A stretch of 64,000 nt of DNA, taken from the NCBI RefSeq assembly GCF_039649665.1, contig NZ_JBDJAW010000017.1, forward strand, positions 1 to 64,000. The letters are read 5' to 3'. Shown piece after piece: positions 1 through 7,800 of the stretch (positions are counted from its first letter, which is position 1; each line of letters opens with the position of its first letter). This stretch comes from Microbispora sp. ZYX-F-249 (GTDB taxonomy: Bacteria; Actinomycetota; Actinomycetes; Streptosporangiales; Streptosporangiaceae). The notes beneath the pieces were generated by a model. That model made no database searches. It saw only the letters and a list, made by a program, of their open reading frames with translations, and had not been told where the DNA came from. The translations under genes were made by a program, and so were the position numbers.

Positions 1-1
1 G

Positions 2-73
2 GCCACCGCCTGCGTGATCGGCGTCTTCAACGCCACCTTCGACGGCGGCGCCGTCCCGATCTCCTTCAAGTAA
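2..73 (+). CDS. 3' end of a truncated CDS, function unknown
   Basis: An open frame enters from the left edge and stops at TAA 71–73, giving only 23 C-terminal residues (…GVFNATFDGGAVPISFK). Codon use is strongly G/C at third positions, as in a real actinomycete gene. The fragment is too short to assign to a family. The stop codon lies inside the first copy of a short tandem repeat. Confidence 0.5.
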   Translation, partial: ATACVIGVFNATFDGGAVPISFK

Positions 74-141
74 CCCCCGTCCATCAATTCACGTAGCCCT
101 GTCCATCAAGTAACCCCGTCCATCAAGTAACCCCGTCCATC
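68..141. repeat. Short tandem repeat, ~17-bp unit
   Basis: The unit aagtaaccccgtccatc occurs at 68–85 (one extra C), 108–124 and 125–141, with a degenerate stretch between. The first copy contains the TAA stop of the upstream gene, so the array seems to be a slippage expansion of the gene end. Confidence 0.75.
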
Positions 142-182
142 GACCCGGACTCCGAACAATCCGATCCCCGTCGACCGATCAC

Positions 183-224
183 TGGAACCGCCCTCCTCCG
201 CCACGGCCGAGGAGGGTGGTTCCA
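183..224. terminator. 16-bp inverted repeat, probable terminator
   Basis: Arms 183–198 and 209–224 pair over 16 bp with one mismatch around a 10-nt loop. There is no clear U-tract, which is common for actinomycete terminators. It lies between the partial gene and the phosphoesterase. Confidence 0.6.
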
Positions 225-346
225 TGTGTGGGCGGGAAAGCGCCGCGGGCGGCGGCGGTGCTCGCCGGCACCCGAAACGACCCCGGCAAACCTGGAATCA
301 CAACCCCTATTTCGGACAGCCGCCCCTTATTCAGAAACTGGGGTCC

Positions 347-352
347 TATAAT
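347..352 (+). promoter_or_regulatory. Candidate -10 box TATAAT
   Basis: A perfect TATAAT at 347–352 lies 26 bp upstream of the phosphoesterase GTG, in an A/T-richer patch flanked by GGGG and CCCC. No convincing -35 box is seen at 17–18 bp. Confidence 0.4.
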
Positions 353-378
353 CGCCCCAAACGATTCCCGGCCAACTG

Positions 379-1245
379 GTGCGCGCTTACGATTTCGGCG
401 TGACCGGTCAGCGTAGGAGTAGTGGAAGGTTGCTCGCGATAAGCGACCTCCACGTCTCCCATGCCGAGAACCGGGCACTCGTGGAATCCCTGCGCCCCGG
501 CGCGGCCGGCGACTGGCTCCTGGTCGCCGGTGACGTCGCCGAGCGTGTCCACGACGTCGAGTGGGCGCTCGGCCTGCTGAAGGACCGCTTCGCCACCGTG
601 ATCTGGGCACCCGGCAACCACGAACTGTGGACCACGCCGGGCGACCCGGACCGCGCGCGCGGCGAGGAGCGGTACCGCAAGCTCGTCCAGGTCTGCCGCC
701 GGATCGGGGTGCTCACGCCCGAGGATCCGTACGCGGTGTGGACCGGAGCGGGCGGGCCGGCGACCGTGGTTCCGCTCTTCCTGCTCTACGACTACAGCTT
801 CCGCGATCCGCACACCACGAAGGAGGAGTCGCTCGCCCAGGCGTACCGTCTGGGCGTCGTCTGCACCGACGAGATCCTGCTGAGCCCGGACCCCCACCCC
901 AGCCGTGAGGCCTGGTGCCGCGCCCGCCTGCGGGAGACCGAGGCGCGGCTCGACGCCCGCGACCCCACCCTGCCGACCATCCTGGTCAACCACTTCCCGC
1001 TGCTTCGTGAGCACACCCGGATACTGCGCCATCAGGTGTTCGCCCAGTGGTGCGGCACGGAGCACACGGCCGACTGGCACCTGCGCTACCAGGCGGCGGC
1101 GGTGGTGTACGGCCACCTGCACATCCCTCGGACGACCTGGCACGACGGAGTGCGGTTCGAGGAGGTCTCGCTCGGCTATCCGCGCGAGCGGCGCCACCGT
1201 CAGGCGTGGCCGCCGCTCCGTCAGATACTCCCCGCGCCCCGGTAG
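379..1245 (+). CDS. Calcineurin-like metallophosphoesterase
   Basis: A predicted binuclear-metal phosphohydrolase of 288 aa from GTG 379. The family motifs appear in order: DLHVSH near residue 24, GDVAE, GNHE near 80, VNHFP near 210 and GHLH near 245, so the active site looks intact. The true start may be TTG 430, because AGGAG at about 414–418 precedes it and the first 17 codons are not family-like. It is cytosolic, with no signal peptide. The substrate cannot be told from sequence. Similar small phosphoesterases occur near phosphopantetheinyl transferases in actinomycetes, but none is seen here except the domain fused to the enediyne PKS. A link to the enediyne locus is therefore only positional. 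Confidence 0.85.
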   Translation: MRAYDFGVTGQRRSSGRLLAISDLHVSHAENRALVESLRPGAAGDWLLVAGDVAERVHDVEWALGLLKDRFATVIWAPGNHELWTTPGDPDRARGEERYRKLVQVCRRIGVLTPEDPYAVWTGAGGPATVVPLFLLYDYSFRDPHTTKEESLAQAYRLGVVCTDEILLSPDPHPSREAWCRARLRETEARLDARDPTLPTILVNHFPLLREHTRILRHQVFAQWCGTEHTADWHLRYQAAAVVYGHLHIPRTTWHDGVRFEEVSLGYPRERRHRQAWPPLRQILPAPR

Positions 1246-1474
1246 CGCCCCCTGGCGCCCGGCGGCGTGACCCGAACCCCGGCCGGCGTCCCGCCACGGC
1301 GGGCGGCGACCACGAACAGTAATCGGAGCACCACCGGCAGCGGCCGGCGGCGGTCACAGTGAGCGCCGCGTCAGCCGCCTTCGACACGAAAACCGCACTA
1401 CGGCATCCGGCCTTTCGCACCGCCGATCCGATCCAGGGTTGCTCACCAGATGCCTCCGGAAATCGGGAGGATTA

Positions 1475-2251
1475 ATGGACGACGTCATCGAGCGGGCCGC
1501 GCTCAGGGTGATCGAGAATATGCACGAGAACCTGGGCGAGCCCATCACGATCGACGACATGGCTCGAGTCGCGATGTTCAGCAAGTTTCACTTCTCCCGC
1601 GTCTTCCAGCGGGTGACCGGGCTGTCCCCCGGGCGTTTCCTGTCGGCCGTACGGCTCAGGGAGGCCAAGAGGCTGCTCGCCTCCACGGCCATGAGCGTGA
1701 CGAACATCAGCCACCAGGTGGGCTACTCGAGCGTCGGCACCTTCAGCTCGCGGTTCACCAGCAGTGTCGGCCTGTCCCCGAGCAGGTACCGCGTGCTCGG
1801 GAGCGTCACGCCGCAACTGCTCGCGAGCGAGCGCGCGACCGGCGCCTCGACGGCCACGATCCGGGGTGAGATCTCCTCTCCGCTCCCCGCACGGCCGGTC
1901 TTCGCCGGGCTGTTCCCCGAACGGATACTCGGCGGCCGCCCGGTGAGCTACACCGTGCTCGATCGGCCGGGGCCGTTCGAGCTGCGGGACGTGCCCGCGG
2001 GCCGCTGGCACCTGATCGCGCAGTCCGTCGCTCCCGGTCACGAGGACGCGTTCGGGCCCGCCCGGGGCGACGACGAATCCCAGTGCATCGCGTGCCACGG
2101 GCCGATCACGGTGCGGGCCGGCGACGGGTCGTACCCGTCCGACGTCCGCGCCGACGTCCGGCTCCGTCCGATGCGCCCGCTCGACCCTCCGGTCCTGCTG
2201 GCCCTGCGCGACCTTCTGTCGCCCATGAGCGTCCAGGACCAGGCCTGCTGA
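1475..2251 (+). CDS. AraC-family transcriptional regulator
   Basis: A 258-aa DNA-binding regulator. The start is ATG 1475, preceded by GGGAGG (1465–1470) at 4 bp. The two helix-turn-helix units occupy residues about 10–105, at the N-terminus rather than the usual C-terminus (IDDMARVAMFSKFHFSRVFQ; LSPSRYR at the end). The C-terminal ~150 residues form a second domain with LIAQSVAPGHED and a CIACH sequence (Cys204, Cys207, His208) that could bind metal. AraC-type regulators are known in characterised enediyne clusters, so pathway control is a reasonable inference. It converges with the P450 across a shared hairpin. Confidence 0.85.
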   Translation: MDDVIERAALRVIENMHENLGEPITIDDMARVAMFSKFHFSRVFQRVTGLSPGRFLSAVRLREAKRLLASTAMSVTNISHQVGYSSVGTFSSRFTSSVGLSPSRYRVLGSVTPQLLASERATGASTATIRGEISSPLPARPVFAGLFPERILGGRPVSYTVLDRPGPFELRDVPAGRWHLIAQSVAPGHEDAFGPARGDDESQCIACHGPITVRAGDGSYPSDVRADVRLRPMRPLDPPVLLALRDLLSPMSVQDQAC

Positions 2252-2282
2252 CCGGGCCTGCTGACCGGGCCTGCTGACCGGG
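2244..2282. repeat. 13-bp tandem repeat x3 over the AraC gene stop
   Basis: The unit cctgctgaccggg occurs three times (2244–2256, 2257–2269, 2270–2282), with a degenerate fourth copy. Each copy carries a TGA. The first is the AraC gene's stop codon (2249–2251). Confidence 0.85.
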
Positions 2283-2385
2283 CCTGCCGGCCGGATCCGC
2301 AGAAGAGGCCTGCCGAAGAGGCCGCCGGAGGAGACGCGACCGGCGTGGGAAGAGGTGACGTGGACGACGAACGACGCGGACGACG

Positions 2386-2424
2386 AATCGGGCGGTGACC
2401 GGAGGTCACCGCCCGATTGCTTTT
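2386..2424. terminator. Bidirectional terminator hairpin
   Basis: A perfect 15-bp stem (2386–2400 with 2404–2418) has a 3-nt loop and is followed on the plus strand by GCTTTT. It sits between the convergent AraC and P450 genes, so it can end both transcripts. Confidence 0.85.
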
Positions 2425-2443
2425 CCGGGTCGCCTGTCCCCGG

Positions 2444-3874
2444 TCAGGCCCGGTGGACGGTCATCGGCAGCCCGCCGCGGACCCGCAGGGACAGCATCGC
2501 CTCGGGGACGGCGGGACGGCCGGGCACCCCGGCCAGGCGGAGGTCGCGGGCGACCATGGCGAGGACGAACGTGGCCTCCATCATCCCCAGGTGGTTGCCG
2601 ACGCAGAACCGCGGCCCGGCGCCGAACGGGATGTAGGCGTACCTGGGCCGGCCGGACGCGCCCGCGGGGTCGAACCGGTCCGGGTCGAACCGGTCCGGGT
2701 CGGTCCAGTACTCGGGGTGCCGGTGCAGCGTGTAGGGGCTGATCATCACATCCGCCCCCGCGGGCACGTGGTAGCCGCCGACCTCGTCGTCCTGTACGGC
2801 CACCCGGGTCAGCGCCCACACCGGCGGGTACAGGCGCATGACCTCCTCGAGCACCATCGCGGTGTACTTGAGCCGGTGCAGGTCCTCGTAGACCGGAAGC
2901 CGGTCGCCCAGGACCTCCACGGCCTCGGCGTGCAGCCGCTCCCGCACCGCCGGATGCCGGTCCAGCAGATGGAAGGCCCACGACATCGTGCTGGCCGTCG
3001 TCTCGTGGCCGGCGAGCAGCAACGTGACCAGTTCCTCGCGCATCCGCTGCCGCGCGGCGCGGGGCCCGGCGGGCCGTGGCGCCGCGAGCAGCCGTGTCAC
3101 GACGTCGTCCCCGTCGCCCCGGCGGGAGGTCACCAGGCGGTCGGCCACCCGGTACAGGGCCCGCCTGGCGCGGCGGAATCGCAGGTGATGGGGCAGCGGC
3201 AGCCACAGGGGCACCATGCTCAGCGTCACCATCTCGAACATCGCCTGGTCCTGGACGCCCTCGAACGAGTGCCCGATCGAGTGGAAGGCGTCGAGGTCGG
3301 CGTCGAGCAGGGTGCGGCCGAGCACGCCGAGGGCGAGCCGCGTCATCTCCTCCGCCATGTCGACCGGGGGCCCGCCCACCCGGGCCCGCAGCCGCTCCAC
3401 CAGGCGCGCCGCCTCCTCGGCGATCACGGTGTCCTGGCGGGCGATCCGCCTGTTCTGGAACATCGGCTGGATCGTCCTGCGCTGGGCGCGCCACAGCTCG
3501 CCCTCGCTGGTCAGCAGCCCGTCCCCGATGACCCGCCTGGCCTCCCTGAGCCCGATGCCCTTGTGGTAGGCGGCGCTGTTGTCGGCCAGCACGTGCTTGG
3601 CGTGATCCGGGTGGTTGAACAGGTAGATGCTCTTGGGGCCGATGGACAGCCGCACCGCGTCGCCGTACTCGGCCGCGGCCGAGCTGAGCAGCCCCAGCCG
3701 GTCGCGTACCAGCCGGAGGAACAGCCGCGGCGCGGCGGTGGGCGGGGGACCGGGCGGCGTCGCGCCGCCCCCGGCCGGCCGGGTGGACCGGGACGGCCGG
3801 GAGAGCGGCGACCAGCGGGCGGCCCGGGACGGCGGGGCCGGCGCGAACGCCACGCGCCGGCCCGTCGTGCTCAT
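2444..3874 (-). CDS. Cytochrome P450
   Basis: A 476-aa heme monooxygenase. Hallmarks are the I-helix LLLAGHETTAST, the ExxR motif in LEEVMRLYPP and the heme loop FGAGPRFCVGN with Cys424. The N-terminal ~45 residues are Pro/Arg-rich and precede the catalytic domain; there is no membrane anchor. ATG 3874 overlaps the flavin reductase stop by 4 bp (ATGA), so the two are translationally coupled. It is the last gene of the enediyne train. P450s in enediyne pathways oxidise the nascent core or its appendages. The exact reaction cannot be assigned. No ferredoxin or ferredoxin reductase is seen nearby. Confidence 0.92.
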   Translation of the reverse strand: MSTTGRRVAFAPAPPSRAARWSPLSRPSRSTRPAGGGATPPGPPPTAAPRLFLRLVRDRLGLLSSAAAEYGDAVRLSIGPKSIYLFNHPDHAKHVLADNSAAYHKGIGLREARRVIGDGLLTSEGELWRAQRRTIQPMFQNRRIARQDTVIAEEAARLVERLRARVGGPPVDMAEEMTRLALGVLGRTLLDADLDAFHSIGHSFEGVQDQAMFEMVTLSMVPLWLPLPHHLRFRRARRALYRVADRLVTSRRGDGDDVVTRLLAAPRPAGPRAARQRMREELVTLLLAGHETTASTMSWAFHLLDRHPAVRERLHAEAVEVLGDRLPVYEDLHRLKYTAMVLEEVMRLYPPVWALTRVAVQDDEVGGYHVPAGADVMISPYTLHRHPEYWTDPDRFDPDRFDPAGASGRPRYAYIPFGAGPRFCVGNHLGMMEATFVLAMVARDLRLAGVPGRPAVPEAMLSLRVRGGLPMTVHRA

Positions 3875-4410
3875 GCCGGGACTCCCCGCGGATCGGCGGC
3901 GAGCTCCTGGAACTGGCCCCGGTAGACCAGCAGGCCCTGACGGTCGGTCTGCTGCTCCATGGACAGCACCTTCCCGATGAAGATGGTGTGGTCCCCGCCG
4001 TCGTAGGTGCGCCACAGTTCGCACTCGAACCGGGCGACCGTGCCCGCGATCAGCGGCACGCCGGTGACCTCTCCGGGCAGCCAGTCCACACCCTCGAACT
4101 GCGCCGCGCCGAGCGCCCGGTAGCGGTTGGCGAAGTGCCTCGCCTCGCTCTCCTGATCCGCCGCCAGCACCGAGACGCCGAAGAAGGCCGTCATGCTGAG
4201 GCACTGGTGCATCACCGCGGCCCGGTCGATGCAGACCAGCACGAGCGGCGGGTCGAGGGAGACCGAGGCGAAGGAGTTGGCGGTCATGGCGTGCGGCGCG
4301 GAACCCCCCGTCGTGACGACGGTGACGCCGGTGGCGAACTCGCCGAACGCGCGCCGCAGCGCCTTGGTGTCGTGCAACTGAAGGGGTGTCACGGACTGGT
4401 CGATTGTCAC
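3871..4410 (-). CDS. Flavin reductase (HpaC-like, SgcE6-type)
   Basis: A 179-aa FMN/FAD reductase-domain protein that would supply reduced flavin to a two-component monooxygenase. Family signatures are GEFATGVTVVTT, the MTANSFASVSLDPPLVLVC segment and GGDHTIFIGKV. GTG 4410 has a strong AGGAGGT ribosome site lying inside the upstream thioesterase codons, and the stop/start overlap is GTGA. SgcE6-type reductases partner flavin hydroxylases in C-1027-like pathways. No two-component hydroxylase is seen in the window, so its partner is unknown. Confidence 0.88.
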   Translation of the reverse strand: MTIDQSVTPLQLHDTKALRRAFGEFATGVTVVTTGGSAPHAMTANSFASVSLDPPLVLVCIDRAAVMHQCLSMTAFFGVSVLAADQESEARHFANRYRALGAAQFEGVDWLPGEVTGVPLIAGTVARFECELWRTYDGGDHTIFIGKVLSMEQQTDRQGLLVYRGQFQELAADPRGVPA

Positions 4411-4853
4411 GCTGACCTCCTGAGGTTGGGCGCGTAGGGTTCGAGCGCCCGGACCAGTGCCTCGGGGACTCGGGCGGGCGAGGTGCGGGTGTTCGGCCCG
4501 CGCATGCAGGCCACGCGCTGCCTGCCGCGGGCCACCAGCGTCTCCCCGCCCTCCGGGTTCAGCCGCACGTAGTCGAAGCTGAACTCGACTTGGGTCTGGG
4601 CGAGGTCGACCAGCCGCATCCGGACGGACAGCTCGTCGAACGCGGTGATCTCGGCGAAGAACTCGCAGTCCACCTTCAGCGTGAACAGCTTCAGGTCGTC
4701 CTGCATGTCGGCGAGCACCTCGGGCGCCCGCTGCTTGAGGAACATCTCCCGGCAGCGTCCCTGCCAGCGCAGGTAGTTGACGTAGTAGACGTTCCCGACG
4801 AGGTTGGTCTCCTCGAACCCGACCGTGTGGCGGTATTCGTAGTAGTCGCTCAT
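4407..4853 (-). CDS. tebC: Enediyne hot-dog thioesterase (TEBC/E10)
   Basis: A 148-aa single hot-dog-fold thioesterase that releases the polyene chain from the enediyne PKS. The N-terminal segment with FEETNLVGNVYYVNYL and GRCRE is typical of CalE7/DynE7/SgcE10. These enzymes use Asn and Arg in place of an acidic catalytic residue; Asn17 and Arg35 are the matching positions here. ATG 4853 overlaps the PKS stop (ATGA), as in other enediyne cassettes. Length and context fit the family closely. Confidence 0.93.
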   Translation of the reverse strand: MSDYYEYRHTVGFEETNLVGNVYYVNYLRWQGRCREMFLKQRAPEVLADMQDDLKLFTLKVDCEFFAEITAFDELSVRMRLVDLAQTQVEFSFDYVRLNPEGGETLVARGRQRVACMRGPNTRTSPARVPEALVRALEPYAPNLRRSA

Positions 4854-7800
4854 GCCTGCGGCCGCCCTTCGGTGAGCACTGCGATCACTATCGGCAGGGG
4901 CAGGCCGCGCAGCGTCGTGACGAGCGTCGCGATCCGCACGCCGTCGCCGGTGAGGACCGCCCACCCGCCCGGTGCGCCGTCGGCCGGGGCGAGGGCCGTG
5001 TCCTGCGCGAGGCCGGCCCGCCGCAGGCACGCCCGGCCCGCCTCGATCCGCGCGGCGGCGACGCCGAACCGCTCACCCGTGCGGGCGGCGATCCGTTCGG
5101 CGACCTCCGCGACCGGCCCGAGGGCCTCCCGCCACTCCGGTTCCCCGCGCTCGGTCACCTCGGCGACCTCGCAGCTCAGCGGGCCTTCCGCGGCGACGCA
5201 CAGAGTCACACCGGTCGTGTGGGCCACCGACACCGCCGGGCCGCCGTCGATCTCCGGCTCGCCTCCGTCGCCGAACCGGACCTCGACCGGGTGACCCAGC
5301 GCCCGGCCCAGCCCCACGACCGCGCGGTCCCGGCGCTCCACCGCGCCGTCCGCCGCGCCCGCGGGCTCGACCACCACGGCCACCCGCGTGCCGGCCAGGT
5401 CCTCCAGGGTGCGTTCGAGGTAGGAGCCCAGCAGCGGAGCCACCCACGGGCCCGCGCCGCCGTCCTTCTTCCGCACGGCCTGCAGGGTCAGCCCGTCCCA
5501 CCGCTCCACGACCGTGCCGCTCGCGTCGCGTACGGCGATGTCGTAGACGTAGGTGTCGCCCTCGCGCGAGCGCTCGGTGGCGCAGTAGCGCAGTTCCCCC
5601 GCCTCCGCGAGCGCCGGGCCGCCGGGCCGGACCCGCTCGATGCCCACGGGGAGCAGCGTCGCGTCCGGCACGCAGACCTGGTTGCCGTGCATGAGGGCGT
5701 CCCGCATGCCCGGGTCGCCGAGGAGCAGGGTGTCCGGCAGGTACCGGGCGAACCAGTCCCCGTCGGCCAGCGCCGCGACGTCCGCGTCGACGTGGCGGGC
5801 GGCGGCCCGATGGTAGCGGCGCAGGCGGTGGAACCGCTCGCCCTGGAACAGCACGTTCCCGTACATCTCGCTCGCCGGGTCCAGCGTGACCACGGGCAGT
5901 CCGGCGCCGACCTGGTCGGGCGGCCCGTCCGCCGCCGCCTCGCCGGTGAGGCGCAGGCGGGCCCGGAAGTGGTCGACCTCGAAGCCGGTGTCGGAGCTGC
6001 GGATCGCCGCCTCGGCCGTGTCGTCGCCGGTGACGGTGACGGCGATGCGGAGCGTGGTGCTCCCGGACGGCGGCACCACGATCGGCCGCAGGAACCGCGC
6101 CTCCTCGATGACCGGCACCTCCGGCCGCCCGGTGGCCGCGAACGTCACCTGGGCCATGGCCTCCATGCCGAAGACCGCGGGGAACAGCAGGTTGCCGTCG
6201 AGGAGGTGGTCGGCGAGGTAGAGGTCGCTGCCCGAGTTGACCTCGACCTCGGTGACGAGCTCCACCCCGTGGTAGCGGACCAGCGGCCTGTCGACGAAGC
6301 GCAGCAGCGGCAGCGGCGGCTCGTCCCTGCGGACGGTGCCGATCCCCTCGGTACGTCCGCTGATCACCACGACGGCGGGCGCCTCGGGGTCGGCGACCAG
6401 CCTGCGCATGATCTCCACGCCCTGCTCGGGGATGATCGGGTCGATGCCCTTGCGGGTCAGCCCCTCGACCACCGAAAGCCGCTCGCCCATGCCGACGTCC
6501 GACCAGACCGACCACTCCATGCAGACGGCGTGGCAGCCCGGATGCGTGACGGCGACCTCCCGGGTGAGCTCGGCCAGCCACTCGTTGGCCGTGGCGTAGT
6601 GCGCCTCGCCGTGCAGGCCGGCCCGGCCGATGATGCTGCCGAAGGTGACCAGCAGCCGCAGGCGGCCGGGGTCCACCGCGTCGAGCACGTTGCGCAGCCC
6701 GCCGACCTTCGGCGCGAAGGTGCGCGCGAAGGCGGCCTGGTCGAGGCTCGCCAGGCCGGCCGGCTCGTTGCGGCCGGCGCCGTGCAGGACGGCCGTCACC
6801 GGCCCCAGCTCCGCCTCCAGCTCGGCGATCCCGCGGCGTACCTGCCCGGCGTCGGTGACGTCGGCCCTGGCGTACCGCACGGTCACGCCGGCCTCCTCCA
6901 TCCGCCGGAGGTTGGCGGCGAGCTCACCGTCCGCGGCCGGGTCGGAGCGGCCGAGCACGGCCAGCTTCGCGCCGCTGTCCCCGGCCACCGCCAGCGCGCA
7001 CTCCGCGGTGATGCCCTTGCCGCCGCCGGTCACCAGCAGCACGTCGCCGGAGCCGAGCGGCTGCCGCGTCGTGGCCGGCCGGACCGGCAGGGAGCGCAGC
7101 GTGGGCACGCGGCGCACGCCGTCGGCGTCGTAGTACGCCTCCGCGAAGCCGGTGGTCGCCGCCACCTCCGCCACCACCCGGCCGGCCGCCTCGGGCACGG
7201 CGGGGGTGTGGACGACGGTGGTGCGCAGGTGCGGCGCCTCCAAATGCAGCGTCTTGGCGAGCCCGGCCGCGCCCCGGTCCCCCTGCACCAGGACGAACCG
7301 GGTGCCGGGCGGGCCGGCGAGGGCCGCCTTGGCCCCCAGCAGCGCCTGCTCGACGTGCTCCTCGGCGCAGTCGCCGGGCAGGCAGACCAGCACGCCGGAC
7401 CCGACGCCGCCCTCCTCAAGCGCCCGGCGCAGCGGCTCGGCGATCGGGACGGACCCGGCCGCGTACACCTGCCACGCGCCGTTCTCCTCGGCGCCCGCCC
7501 TGGGCGCGAGCGGCACCTCGTCGAGGTCGACCGCGAAGGCCCTGGTCCAGGGGGCGGCGCCGGCCACGGCGGCCGGCCCTCCCCCGGGCTGCGCCTGCGG
7601 GTCCTCGGTGAGCCGGTCGAGCGCCTCGGCCAGCTCGCGCAGGCTCGCCGTGGCGAGGTTGGTGGGCGCCTGCGCCGCGGGCACGCCCAGGCGCTGCACG
7701 GCCTGGTCGATGATGTGCATCACGGTGACCGAGCTGAGGTGCAGCTCGTCCAGCGGCCTGCTGTCCTCGCGCACCATCTCCAGCGGGAGCTCGGCGCGCT

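Larger units (their letters stand above)
74..378. other. Intergenic region left of the phosphoesterase gene
   Basis: No gene is supported. It contains the tandem repeat, a long hairpin (183–224) and a consensus -10 box (347–352). It may be the left boundary of the biosynthetic locus. Confidence 0.5.
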
